Assembly: GCA_031772625.1 (NCBI GenBank)
Contig: CM062810.1
Coordinates: 455,209,731-455,273,730, forward strand
DNA from: Pinus tabuliformis
Taxonomy: Eukaryota; Streptophyta; Pinopsida; Pinales; Pinaceae
Direction: 5' to 3'
Length of the DNA: 64,000 bases
Shown here: piece after piece, positions 1 to 12,600 of the stretch
How the letters are laid out: every line of letters starts with the position of its first letter
How positions within the stretch are numbered: position 1 is the first letter of the stretch
Program-made: the position numbers and the translations under genes
Notes under the pieces: model-generated
Database searches by the model: none
The model's input: only the letters and a program-made list of their open reading frames with translations
Told to the model about the DNA's origin: nothing

Positions 1-390
1 TTTTTCCGTCTACTTTTGCATTCAATTTTGCACCACATTTTACATGCACTGTTGCATCTCAATTTGCATCCAAATTGGAGCCATTTTTATGCCCATTTTT
101 CCCCCTTTTTTCTACTTTTTTGTCCGATTTTGCACCATTTTTTAAGTCCAAATTTGCATATATTTAGTTGTCTATTTTTGCATCCTTTTTGGCATCCAAA
201 TTTTCATCTTTTTTTCTGCCACATTTTGTGTCCACATTTTCATCTCATTTTGCACCTAGATTTGAGTTTGAATTTGCATCTAATTATGTATCATTTTTGG
301 CATCCAATATGGAATGCTTCGTTTCACCCTTTTTTAGTCTCATTTTGCATCTTATTTTGTGATTTGACTCTCTTTAGTGATTGGATTAAA
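1..390. repeat. T-rich degenerate tandem repeat (TTTGCATCC-like)
   Basis: The plus strand is strongly T/C-biased and keeps returning to short words such as TTTTGCATCC, CATTTTTGCA and CCAAATTTGCAT, spaced irregularly by 10-25 bases. It opens the window, so its left end is unknown. The reading frames through it are His/Leu/Phe-rich products of the repeat and not genes. Confidence 0.6.
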
Positions 391-2657
391 TTCTCTAAGG
401 ATTACAGAACTTGATCTTACAACATTGATTGGGTCTTCCTTTTATAGACATAAATATCTAACCTTCTCTGTGTGCTGGTAGGTCTGCAAATGCAATGAAA
501 AACACACCTCTGAAATTGTCTTATGTGTACCAATGTGCTGGATGTGATTCATTCCATTTGTAGCCTCTAACACGAATTGTCAACAAGGTATGCTTAACTT
601 GCCATTTTAAAAAATGGTGATAACTCTTCAATGTTTTTATGCACAAAATGAGCTACACAGAAGCTTCAGACCTTCAAATGTTTTTAGAAAACTGTTTCTA
701 GCAATCTACACCAAAGTAATGAAATCATTTTAAAAAGAATTGTGTTGTAAACTATATGCAAATTTAGTCTTGCTTCAAATTTTCCTGATACTTGCAACCC
801 ATGTCCTCTGTATGCTCAAGAATAACAATGTAGGATATGCACCTAGTTGTGGCCCAGTTGTTCCACAAGAATGCAATGTTTGTGGCCAGAAATTTAATAA
901 ACTTTTGGGCAAATATGGTCTACCCCAATTCATGATCCTAACTAGGTTTCTTCCATATTATCAAATGTTGTTGCCCTCAAATCTCGCTATCCTACATATG
1001 ACAAAATATATGATGTCTTGACCTAAATTTCTGAGGTAAGGATATTTTTAGTGAGCAATGAAGCATAACATGTAAAGTTAACATTAATTTGCCACCACAT
1101 GCAATGGTATAATGCATACAACTTACAATGATTTGATAAATGTGGGCAATTAATTTGGAGTAGCAACATGTCATGAACATAGCAAGATAGCATTCTCTTT
1201 GTTTGATTTTATTTGGAAGGTTCATTTCTTAAGTACATATGATCGTATCACGAAGTATTTATCCTACTGTACCTAGATGGAATTTTGTGCTCTCTATTTT
1301 CCATTTTTTTTATACATTATATTAAGTATCATCTAGATAGAAAATTTATTTCCAGGGACCTTTATTGAGAGGGGCTAGTACAAGCACTCAAACAGATAAA
1401 GATCTTAGTTGCCTCAATCAATCCTTAAGTCTGGGTTTTCTTTGCAAAAGAGATTCTCCTGAATGATTACCTACTACGATGGATATTGCGAGAACACTCC
1501 AAGCCATTAGAGACATTTTTCAAGGCAATGGTGGCATTCCAAAATTGCAATTAGATTTCACATGATTGTTGGGTGATGCAAGTACAACTCATAGAAACAA
1601 CGCTAGTGGAGGACAAAGCTCTTCTACATTCTAGAGTGAGTTAAAAGAGAAACGACTGTGTCAATGGACTATATAATATTTTGAGTCCATTTTCATTAGC
1701 TACAAGTAGTGTGAGTTTTATTATCCTCTTTATCGTTGCAAAACTAGTCTTATTTCCTTCTCCTTTTCTATGGATTTCTATTGTTGAGCACACGTGGGTC
1801 TAATGTAAAGTTACATTATCCATCCCTGACCTGTCTCAACTTTCCTTTTACTGCTCCATGAAACATTGCTAATTGACATCCTCTATTCATCAATGGTTGA
1901 GTGATGAATGTCTTCGAATCTAACCATCAATCTTCTTCTTTTCAAGGAGTAGACGTTATAATTTTGTAACTTTATCTGCAAAACCTGTTGATATCATTTA
2001 TTTTTTGCAACTGGAACATCCCTTTGATTTATGTTTCCATATACATCACACACACTATTAGTAGTAAATTGGATCGATATATAGTCTTCACTATTGGTTT
2101 TACATTGTAGAAAACAAATAGGTTTGGTGTCTTGATATTTATTGTCTTTTACTGAAGAATTCAACTCTACAATTTTCTAACAATGCCATGGACACAAAGA
2201 TCTTTTTGGAAGGAAAACACGAACCACAACTAAGAAACCGATTCTTTCCCTCACACCCTTCTAATGTATAACCATACAAACTATCACTTCAAACAACAAC
2301 ACCAAACTCCCCGGAATAACAAATGAATCGAACCTGAATTAGAATGAAGTGCGTACTTGTTGGGTGATGATATTCAACTCCTATCCATGCAAGCTCATTG
2401 TCCTTCATCCAAACTCAATCTGATTTAGATACTTCATTCATCCTTTAGTTTAGAGCATGAGTTGAGATTGTTTTCATTGAATTTAGCATTCTATTTTCCC
2501 TTATGGTGTGTCTCTTTATGGGTCAATTCAACTATGTGGGGATGCATTGCGTGATTTTGTAAGAAATAAAAATGAGAATTTTTATAGTGGAAGTTTTGAA
2601 ATAGTTTTTTTTAAGATGTTTTTTTAAGTACATTTGAATATCTATTTTTAACTATAC
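391..2657. other. Intergenic AT-rich DNA, no gene recognised
   Basis: I see no recognisable protein, RNA or element end here. A 93-codon open frame at 740-1021 (plus) contains two CxxC-like pairs (around residues 37-49) but resembles no family I know. The segment 1350-1640 has somewhat codon-like composition but is interrupted in every frame. Confidence 0.5.
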
Positions 2658-2779
2658 TTGTATCACACTATTGATAAATTTGAAATTCACACTTTCTTCA
2701 ATCAAGCTTTCCACTTTAAGATAACACTTAGAAATTTATTATGCAATTTTCACTTTAGAAAAAATATAGGATTTATTTT

Positions 2780-3040
2780 TCTATCTATGATTTTTGTTTA
2801 TTCTTATAGTGTGTTTTGGTTCCTTTTCTTATTGCATTATCAAATCCAATGTCTCTCTTGCACTTTCCAAAAGATGTAAGCTTTACGTTTTTATCTATGT
2901 TTTTTGTTTCTTTTTGTAGTGTGTTTTGGTTCCTTTTCCTATTGCATTATAAAGTCCAATATCTCTCTAGTGTGTTTTGGTTTCTTTTCCTATTGCATTA
3001 TCAATTCCAATATCTCTCTACTAGTGAAACTCCTTTATAA
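2780..3040. repeat. Short tandem duplication (GTGTGTTTTGGTTCCTTTTC unit)
   Basis: A block starting TAGTGTGTTTTGGTT and running through CCTTTTCCTATTGCATTATC to CCAATATCTCTCT occurs three times: near 2807-2860, 2918-2970 and 2967-3020. The last two abut. The first is preceded by a shared TCTATCTATG-TTTTTGTTT stretch that recurs near 2892. This is local sequence duplication with no coding meaning. Confidence 0.7.
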
Positions 3041-4816
3041 TCAATATCCCTCTAGATTTCCTACTTCTCCAATGCTTAACGCATGATAACTTTGGCATAA
3101 ATGCATATGAAAAGTATATCTTTCCACTTTTGTTTTGATCAAGTTCCTTTGGTGTGAAGAAAATTCTCAATTGATGTCACTTATCAATGAAAATTCAAAA
3201 AAATTTATAAGTACTTCATAATCAAATGGGATAACTCAAAATAATATACATGGGTTCTACATTAGAGTTTCTTGTCCTGGGTTAGATTTTTTAATTCTCT
3301 CTTACGTAGATCTTCCCCTATTTTGGCACTAGCAGACTGCCTTTTGGTGTGGCCTAAATCTTTAACAATGCACTTTTTATAGTGTCTATCAAGAATCAGA
3401 CGCAGATAGACAATGAAGTGTTAAATTCATACCTAATTTAAGAGGAAGTGGAGCAACCGATATTTCCATTTCTCTTATTGGAGCTTTGCTTACACCGTAA
3501 GCCCCTATCACTTATCCATTTCGTTAATTCAATTCAATGAATATGTTTTGTCCCGCAAAGTAGTAATGATTAAAAAATATGGCCAAACGTTTTCCCCTAT
3601 GATGTAGATGAGGCGTTGGGAATTTAGTTGAATAATAATCAATTGAGTAGTTTTAACTGTGATTTTTTTGGAGTTTCTAGCATTTTTTTGGTCAAAATTT
3701 TTTGAAAACATTTTTTGCAAAATTTTGACTTGTGTTGTTTAAACTGGCCTTTTTACTATATATGGATTCAACGCCCTTAAAAACATATGAATCACTTATA
3801 TTGTGAAGAGTTCACATGTCAAACTTGTGATTTCAATGAATGTCAGCCATAACAAGCTAGATAGAAAAAAACTAGAAAACTTTCCCAAAAATCTCATAGG
3901 AAAACTACTAGGTAATAAATGCTTCAAATGATGTGTATATTATCATGTAAAAAATTTAGTAATATGGTATTGAGTATTTATTGATTACCTTCATAAAATG
4001 TAACTGATCCTATCACCCACCATATCTAGATACAATTTATTTCTTCACTCTACCTTGGTTCTCTCTTGCAAAGTACCACCAAGTGTTTCTGGAGTTAATG
4101 TAAGTACTCTTTGATAGTTTAGAAAATTCTTAAAATAACTTGAATAGATTGTTCGTGTACTTTTCATTGTTCTTTATCTAAAAATTATATTCATTTTTTA
4201 TGGTTTGTTGAAATTACAAGTTTTCATTACGAAAATTATGAAATGTAATTATTCCACTAAGGATAGCGTCTAATAGTCCTATCTACAAGGAGAAAATTTG
4301 TTAAAGTACACTGAAAAACATGATTCTTCAACCCAAACTATTATAACTCCGTCTAAAACTCCTATAGAGAATCATTCACTACATGAATAGACTACATCCT
4401 GACAATGTTAGGCAACCATAGACCTATCAGTGGCTCATTAATCAGATCAGAAGACTATGAAATGATCATAAAATGTTGTTTATGTTCGAGTTAGTGTGCT
4501 GGTATTTTCTCACCGAAACTTGATTTTCTATAATTATGGAATTCTTAATTAATGTTGATGTTACCTATTTGAGTGGGGAAGTGTGTTCTCCACAAAACTT
4601 ATCTACAAAGGACTCGGATAAGTATCGGAACTTCGACCTAAATACCTCATATTTTCTATTAAAGGTAAGACTATCCTTCCATCACAAAAAAAAATTCATC
4701 CACTTTGTCATTATGGTTTTGATTCACCTCACTATTCTTCTAGAATTTTAATCACTTAAACAACTTTACAAGTGAACTCACTTATTCATTCATAATGATC
4801 TTAATTATTTTCTCAG
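3041..4816. other. Intergenic AT-rich DNA, nothing recognised
   Basis: No gene, RNA or repeat is recognisable. I looked here for upstream exons of the MTP transporter whose exon begins at 4817 (the first DxxxD helix and the PIGKKRMQP-type block) and did not find them. Confidence 0.5.
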
Positions 4817-5077
4817 GCAGTTGAGATGGATCCACAAAATTTGTTAGTAAATATAGATCTCATTCAAATCTTTGGCATTAGGATTTTCCTGATATTTTTA
4901 TTGTTTAAGTTTGTGAAGTTGTTCCTCTTAATGTATTATCAAAGTTTTATTGATGAGATTGTGAAGGCATATGCTCAAGATCGTTTCTTTGATATGCTCA
5001 CCAACACAATTGGTGTAATTGCTGCTATTCTTACAAGTACTTTGTACTGGTGCATAGATCCTGCTAGAGCAATAGTG
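4817..5077 (+). pseudogene. Isolated exon of a metal tolerance protein (MTP, cation diffusion facilitator)
   Basis: An 87-codon exon-like block lies between a good acceptor (TTTTCTCAG, AG at 4815-4816) and a good donor (GTAAGC at 5078). Its translation matches the transmembrane 4-5 part of plant Mn-type MTPs (MTP8-11 group). Near codons 50-68 it reads DEIVKAYAQDRFFDMLTN, close to the family's NEIVKAYAQDHFFDVVTN. The metal-binding DxxxD of helix 5 is kept as DRFFD. Further on, YWCIDPARAI stands where the family has YWWIDPxGAI, so a conserved Gly is replaced by Arg and a Trp by Cys. The family transports Mn2+ or other divalent metals across Golgi or vacuolar membranes. No neighbouring exon was found, so I call it a gene fragment or pseudogene. 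A real gene with long introns extending past the window cannot be fully excluded. Confidence 0.75.
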
Positions 5078-6005
5078 GTAAGCAGTTCTTTGACCTTTTG
5101 TTTTACAGGTCATAGTTTGCAACTTTTCACATGTTATGCTTATCTATTTTGTTGAGTGTGTGGCATTGTTTTTTGGCAATGGCTAATGAAGAGTAGTTTG
5201 TCTTCCATTATGTCATCCTCTACTTTTTATAATCAGCATTCACTTTCTTAATAAGAAACTCATTGTTATTTTTCTCATTATCATTATATATCTTTGCATT
5301 TAGTAGCAACATAGATGACATTTTTAGCACAAGTTCTCAGTCATCAATACTTTTCATTGCCATAAGCAATATTTGGTGTGAAACTCCCAAGCCATAGAGG
5401 GCCTCAAATAATTGTGGAGATAAGATGGAGCCATGAATCTATCCAGCTTAAAATTGAAAGGAAAAACATGTTCTAGATCTATTAAATTTTAAGTAGGCAG
5501 AATTGATTACAAAGGTGCAAAAGAATATATCCACTCCATTTCATTTCTTTTGCTTTGATAATGACTCAAACGCAGATTGTGGATTCACAAAGCATAATTT
5601 TGTTTGTTTTACGTTTGGAAATAAAGACATTTTTTTATATAATTTTATATCGGTGAATATACACAATAATAAACACATACATGTCTAGAGAATAGGACGA
5701 AGAAAAATAAGTCTTAACATGGAATGAAATCCCAACATAGGGATATGCCACTGTAGTAAGATAGCCTGTATAGATGAACATTTAACTGTATACTAATATA
5801 ATATTTCGAAATTTTTTGCTAGAGATATAATCCGCCTCTCTTTGCACCTTCCGGAGAAATTTTTAGTTTTAGTAAGTTAAAAATATGGTCTGCATTATTA
5901 CATTTTTTATAAATATTATAGATCATCCATTAGTTTTTTTTTTTTTAATCAATGGCTATAAATGTAGTTTCCAGGATTGCCATAACTCTTCACGTAATTC
6001 TTTCA
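5078..6005. other. Intergenic, no downstream MTP exon seen
   Basis: The next MTP exon would be expected to encode a block like LALYTIxTWSxTVLENVxSLVG. No frame in this stretch shows it. The sequence is AT-rich with no recognisable feature. Confidence 0.45.
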
Positions 6006-6077
6006 AGTGTGCTAGCTCAATGGAAGAGTGCCTAGCTTACCAGCACGGTGTTGGTGGTTTGATTCCATTGTGTGCTA
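6006..6077 (+). tRNA. tRNA-like relic (72 nt)
   Basis: The sequence has tRNA geometry. Acceptor strands AGTGTGC and GTGTGCT pair at all seven positions, four of them G-T wobbles. TA follows, then a D arm GCTC/GAGT with a 7-nt loop, a 17-nt anticodon arm, a 5-nt variable loop, and a T arm GGTGG/CCATT with loop TTTGATT. The anticodon stem is poor (about 2 of 5 pairs) and would present TAC if folded in register. It is probably a decayed tRNA or the tRNA-derived head of a SINE, and not a working gene. An open frame across it is coincidental. Confidence 0.4.
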
Positions 6078-6184
6078 ACGTGAATTAATCAATGATTTTG
6101 TAGTTTATTTTAAATTAAATGTTTTTTATATCGATTTATTTCAATGGTGAGATATTTTTGGATTCATTGTTTTATATTATTTCT

Positions 6185-6557
6185 AGAGAGACAAAAGTGA
6201 TGTCTAAATAAATATTTTATTGTCTCTAGAGAGACAATAGCTAGTATTAAAGACATATTGTCTCTAATCCGAGTGTTCTCTTTAGAGAGACAAAAATTAA
6301 GTTGTCTCAAGAGAGACAAAAATGAAATTGTCTCCTAAGAAACAATAATTCTTTTGTTATATATTGTCTTTATAGAGACAATTTTTTACGACAATAATCT
6401 TTAAGACAATATTTTTTAAGACAATCAATAATTTTTAAGACAATAATCATTAAGATAATCATTTCTGAGACACCCGCTTAAAGGAAATATTGAAGACAAT
6501 ACACAAGTTTTTTGTTGTTTCAAGTTAAGACAATCTACCCAAAACAATGTAGTAGTG
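6185..6557. mobile_element. CACTA-like transposon end with TTGTCTC/GAGACAA subterminal repeats
   Basis: About a dozen copies of TTGTCTC, GAGACAA or the shorter GACAAT lie in both orientations, including the palindrome TTGTCTCTAGAGAGACAA near 6219. The block ends at 6549-6557 in GTAGTAGTG, which read on the minus strand is CACTACTAC, the typical terminus of plant CACTA (En/Spm-like) elements. Short motifs repeated in both orientations inside the terminus are a hallmark of that superfamily. No matching left terminus or transposase was found, so this would be one end of a truncated element. Confidence 0.4.
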
Positions 6558-7662
6558 TTAGGGCCATAATTTAAGCAAGTATTTACATAACATAAAGGTA
6601 AGAATAAGATGTAAATAATTGTTGATCATTGATGATGATTACTAATTCCAATATGGTCTATACGACTTTAAGAAAGTAAGACATTAATTGATATTATTTA
6701 ACATTTTATTTCTATGATAGAAGTGTTTTTAGATCACCAGGTGTTACTTTCTACAATTATTTATAGGTGTAGTCTAATTTATAGATGAAATAACATTTGT
6801 CACCAGAATTCACCAAAATTTTGGAAATACAATTTTAAGATATTTTATTGTTTAAAATACATTTTTGAATGCATAAATGAATTCAACACCCTCGAAAACC
6901 CCTAGAGCACTCAAATTATGCATAGTAAACAATTTAAACTGGAGATTTTAAAAATATCTATCCGATTTTGATTAAAATTAACCAGAAAAATGGTCACACT
7001 ACACATTTTTTATGTTTTCTTCAACACTTACATATGATTAAAAATAAATGTGTACACCTACTAGTGGTTACTACTCAACAAAATTTATGTAAGTCATTGG
7101 GGTTAAGAAAACAACTAATTTATCTATTTCACATCTCAATTCATTAGTTGTTGGGTAAGAAAGACTATATGATTCTATTTGTCTATTGACCACTATTAAT
7201 TTAACATTCACAAATGTAAATTATAATTGTTTATGCAATTTTATTCAAATAAGAGTTTCTAGATTTAATGGCCCACCAAAAACAGTTAGTATTTTTTATT
7301 TTTTATTAGTAACCACTTAATTTATATCACTATTCCAACAACAACAACAAGAGTAATAATAATAATAATAATAATATCACCTACTCACTAAATAAGTTAT
7401 ATGAAAACATATAATTTTGTAGCTTCAATGAAATAATGTATATAAGGTGGAAAAAAGAAAAACATATTGGTCAAGTAGATTATATGTTGTTCGATTCACT
7501 CGATCAATAATTCCATCATGCTTCATACTTAGCAGATTGAAAGAGGAGGAAATGAGCATGAACGTAAGTGCTGAACTTAGGTCAAATTATCTATTTCTCG
7601 ATAGACACTCTCTTTTGTGGTGTCACAGTCACTGGTGAAGGAAGAATTTATCCCTCACCAAT
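6558..7662. other. Intergenic AT-rich DNA, nothing recognised
   Basis: No gene or element was recognised. It includes a short (AAT)n run at about 7353-7375. Confidence 0.5.
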
Positions 7663-8157
7663 ACACAATGGCTGATTAGTTACTAAAAAAATGACTAAAA
7701 TTTGCATATAAATGACTAATTTTCAGTCGATGACGAGTAGTAGCTAATTTATAGTATCTTATAACACGACCAACTTTTAGTCATTTTTAGCTTAGTCATT
7801 AATTGATTGTCTCAATTTTATCATATAGTAGTATATTTAGTCATAAATTTGGTTATTAATTTAGTCATTAATTGCCACAATTAATGACCAAATATACAAC
7901 AAAATATATTACTATATGATCATCTGACAAAACCAATTAATGACCAAAATGTTGGTCGTGTTATAAGATACTATAAATTAGCTACTAATAGTCATATATA
8001 TGCAAATTTTAGTCGTCGTTTGAAACCAATTAATGACCAAAGAAATATGACTAATTTTTTATCATGTTATAAGATACTGTAGATTAGCTACTAATAGTCA
8101 TATATATGGAAAATTTAGTTGTCATTCGTAATGAAAAATTAATCATTTGCAGTAGTA
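7663..8157. mobile_element. Foldback MITE-like element with long imperfect inverted repeats
   Basis: The left part (about 7663-7800: GACTAAAATTTGCATATAAA, then TAGTAGCTAATTTATAGTAT, TTATAACACGACCAAC) returns as reverse complement in the right part (about 7935-8010: GTTGGTCGTGTTATAAGATA, ATAGTCATATATATGCAAAT). A second, more diverged reverse-complement copy follows at 8035-8150. There is no coding capacity. The structure fits a non-autonomous DNA transposon with nested or duplicated arms. The superfamily is not assignable because the termini are eroded. Confidence 0.6.
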
Positions 8158-8196
8158 ATTTATTTTTTTTGGTAGTATACACCATTCGCAATTCCC

Positions 8197-8560
8197 TCTG
8201 ATCGATAAAAGTTCCTGTTAACCCTAAGGACATGAAGGGTGTCTACTTGATCCCTTGTTCTTGTGGGACCCCCTATATTGGGAAAGAGGACGCTCCATCC
8301 ATCAAAGGATCTGCGAGCATGCAGCTGACCTAAGACATGGGAGATCCAAGTCTTCAGCATTAGCAGAGCATGTTGAAAAGACCAAGCATCAGGTGTGTAT
8401 TGAGTAGGCCAAGGTTATTGCCAATGTCGCTCTGTTTCACCATCGTAAATTGAGGGAAGCTATTGAGATTGAGAAGAGGCCGAGCAATCTCAATAGATAC
8501 GATGGTTGGAAAATCAGTGGGTGTTGGATTTCGGCACTGTCTTCTTAGTCGTTTTTTCTG
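8197..8560 (+). mobile_element. Penelope-like element fragment: GIY-YIG endonuclease domain
   Basis: The translation on the plus strand begins with GVYLIPCSCGTPYIGK, the GIY-YIG motif with the CxC insertion typical of Penelope-like retroelement endonucleases. It continues with CEHAADLRHGRSKSSALAEH, a KHQVC block and REAIEIEKRPSNLNRYDGW, all in the order seen in the family. The reverse transcriptase part that should lie upstream is absent, so this is a 3' fragment, and it is decayed. Dryad-type Penelope-like elements are known from conifers and are thought to have arrived there from arthropods, which supports a gymnosperm source for this window. The hammerhead-like motif at 9595-9631 probably belongs to the same element. 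Confidence 0.8.
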
Positions 8561-8569
8561 CCCCCTCCG

Positions 8570-9358
<789 letters not shown>

Positions 9359-9594
9359 TTAATTTTAATTTAAATAAATAAATAAATTCCCTTTCTAAAA
9401 CCAACCATTTTACCTAATTTAACTTATTTCCATAAGAAAAATAATAATAATTATAATTATACTAATAACATTAAATTAATAAATAAGAATTTGACCTGGG
9501 TCCTAAGGTCAAAATTAGACGTTAGTCAATTTAGCTTGGAGACTCTGCTCAGCCTATTTATCATGCTAAGTTGGATCTGTTTCTTCAACTTGTC

Positions 9595-9631
9595 CTGACG
9601 ATGAACCACATTAGTTGGTTCGAAATGCGTC
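9595..9631 (+). ncRNA. Hammerhead ribozyme-like motif of Penelope type
   Basis: CTGACGA (9595-9601) is followed by a stem II candidate GAACCA/TGGTTC with a 7-nt loop. Next comes GAAA (9622-9625), and the self-complementary ATGCGT (9625-9630) with C at 9631 as cleavage-site base. The order CUGANGA, stem II, GAAA, short stem III, UH is the hammerhead core. A very short stem III is typical of the hammerheads in Penelope-like elements. Stem I is only partly paired, so activity is doubtful. The surrounding text (GACTCTGCTCAGCC, CTTGTCCTGACGATG) fits the Penelope-like terminal region. Confidence 0.55.
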
Positions 9632-9699
9632 GAAAAATGTATGTCTACATGTGATTTACGCCGAAGTTATTCTTTCAAAAGTTTCATATTCATTATATA

Positions 9700-12600
9700 A
9701 ATGACTAATTTAGTATTATGAGAGATTTTTCAGCGTAAATCACATCATATTTTTTGGTGTAAATTGCAACGAAGGTTCATCAGTTTGAACAAGCACGCTT
9801 GCAGGTTTCGAAGTTGAAGTCAGACTAATTTAGTAGTTTATATTCATTTCATTTATTTTCATTAATAATAATTATAAATGACTAATTTAGTCATATATTC
9901 ATTTTATTTGTGTTAATCATTAATCAATATAAACTAATAATTTAGTAGTTTTAGATTTATTTTATGTGTTCATTATTAATCAACATAGGTTAATTAGTAT
10001 GATTTTGTGACTAAACTTAAAAAACATCATACAATGTGATTTGGTTCATCTAATATGAAATTTCAAAATTACATATGTTAGTTAAAATACTAAACAATAT
10101 CAAGTCCAACTTTAAATAATTTCAACTACATAAATTATATTATATGAAATGTCGAGTATTACAATATGAGTTTCCAACTTAAGATTGGTTGGACTACAAT
10201 TTACACATGAAATGTTGTTTCATCACTATAAAACATTATCATTGTATTCTCAAGTCATTGTAGGTGAGTTCACCAACTACGAAGACTTGAACATCAATCT
10301 CTATGTGTGTGACTTATGCGGGATATTGGCTTTAAGGGTACCACTTGATCGGTTATCTTCTCTCTCTTTTTGCATTTGTCGCTCGAATGCTAGTGTTCTC
10401 CTCTTTCTTCAAATCCCGTTGCTTACCATCAATACTAAGTTCTTTTTTCTGAAAACAAAAGAACCTAGAATGCAAAGTGTAAGACATGAAAGACGATGAA
10501 CACTAGAATATAAATGAAAGTAGACTATAAAGGATTTATATTACATATACCTCAACATCAACAATGTTAAAGCCATTCTTCCCCGTAAGAGCAAGAAACT
10601 CAAACAAGTTTTCTTTAGTTGGCTAGATGACCTATATAAACAAATTAAAGTCAAAATACAAAAGAACACCTTAGTAACTTAGTATTCAAGCTTCAGGGAA
10701 AGCTTAGGTACAATCATGCCAACTAAGTTACATACTAAAAAGCTCAAGCTGTAAATAACTTGTTAAAATAAATAATCTGAGGTGTGATGTCTAATCCTTG
10801 TCATTTTATACACAACAATAATTAGTTGTCTAATGGATGAAATTGGTCTAAGTATATAAACAACATGTTTTGAAATAACAAAGTGAATGTAAAATTTTAT
10901 AATAATAATGAAAATCTTTGAATACAAAATAGTTAAAAGGATTTCAATCAATATCATGTAATAATACTTTCATCTCCAAGCTTTGGTTGTTGTTTAAAGA
11001 GACATAATACCAAGTACTTTCAGTTTCATAGTTAAAATACATAGAAAAATCGAAATAAATGTTCAAAATACAATCAAACACTAAAGCGAAGATAAACACT
11101 AAAGAGAAGATATCATGGAACGGACATTGCAATTATAAAAAAATTGCTTACCTGTCCATCGATATCTTATCACATATTCCTAAAATGTTTTCTTTCCCAA
11201 AATAATCAGGAGGTGAAACAATCACAACATTAAAAGCCATAGGAATACTTACTAAAAACATTTCCAAAGTCAATGGCTGAAGTGCTTGAAGGATCTCCAA
11301 CAAAAAATGAATCATATCCAAGACATGATCTCTATATTGTCTCCCCATCCTTTTTCCAATCACATTTCATGTAACCTACCCACACCAAAGTCAAGTAACA
11401 ACCAAATCGAGGAATTGTCATTTGTTTTTATCTTATATATGTATAAACTTTGAATATAATTTGTTTTGGTAACATATTAATTTGTGTTTAAAGCCTTCCT
11501 TCCATGAAAATGTATCAATCAAGTAGAACATTAGAAAAATTAACCTCAATGAGGTCCTCTAACAATTTCTACAATATCAATATTTGTCTTGTTGTGATAT
11601 CTTGGATAGAAAAAAGAACATATCTGAAAACGTAAAAGCCATATATTACTTATGTTCAAACTACGTATATGGTGTATTCTTAGGTAACTTTTTAAGATGT
11701 CCCTCTACCTTTAACAAAGTAGATTGTAGCTTGGTTAAACTCTTTATCCTTTCATTCAACATCAATTTCTGCAAGATAAATGTCACACATTTTTCATTTC
11801 CATTTCTCAACATTCTAGATATGATAAATTGAAAGTCACATAAAAGCAAGAGAAAACCATTTTCGAACCAAAACAAATAAACAAAAATGCATCTAATAAA
11901 ACTTCACACCTCAGAAATTACTCTGCTGCGTGCTCAGACTAAAGGTGATATTCTTTGAATCCTATTGAGGTCATATTTAATGGGATATTCATATTTTTAC
12001 CATGATTTCAATTTGGTGCTAAAACAAATATATAAATCCAGGTTATTATCAGTGAACTTCAAGTATAATCCAAAAAAATAATGTCATTATAATAAGGTAT
12101 GGAGAGAGAAACATCTTCATAACTAGGATTATCTATTTTAGTTTGGGTTGAATTGGTATTTTAATATATATTTTTCTCTAAAGAAGTGAAATAGAAAGAT
12201 GAGAATCAAAATAACCCTACGAATGTTTATTAACTCACATTCTATATCTCTAAAATTGCCACGTCAACCTTCTCTACTATTTGATAAACATTTATTGGGA
12301 TAGAATATAATGAATTAACTATAAAACACAATGATGCAATATATTAACCAAGGAGAGAAAAATGACATGGCTTTTGTATTTGTGTGCTCGAAGGAAATCC
12401 AACAATGGTTCTGTTCTTTCTTTATTATGAAATAGTATTGAAGACAAATGTTGGTTTAGAAATTGAACTCTATTACCAATAGGAGATGGTTGTGTTGGGT
12501 AAGGAAAGGATGAATTGATGGGCTCAAGGTATAGATCCAATAAATAGCTATCCTTGTCACTACAAAATACAAAGTTGTCATCATTTGCTTATTGAGGTAA

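Noticed and set aside
740-1021. 93-codon frame with paired cysteines as a possible zinc-finger gene
   Set aside because: Spacing does not fit a known finger, there is no supporting neighbour, and no coding bias is evident.
5885-6088. 67-codon plus-strand frame
   Set aside because: Its second half is the tRNA-like relic and it has no protein-family features.
8160-8360. 66-codon minus-strand frame
   Set aside because: It is antisense to the Penelope-like endonuclease, whose motifs are on the plus strand.
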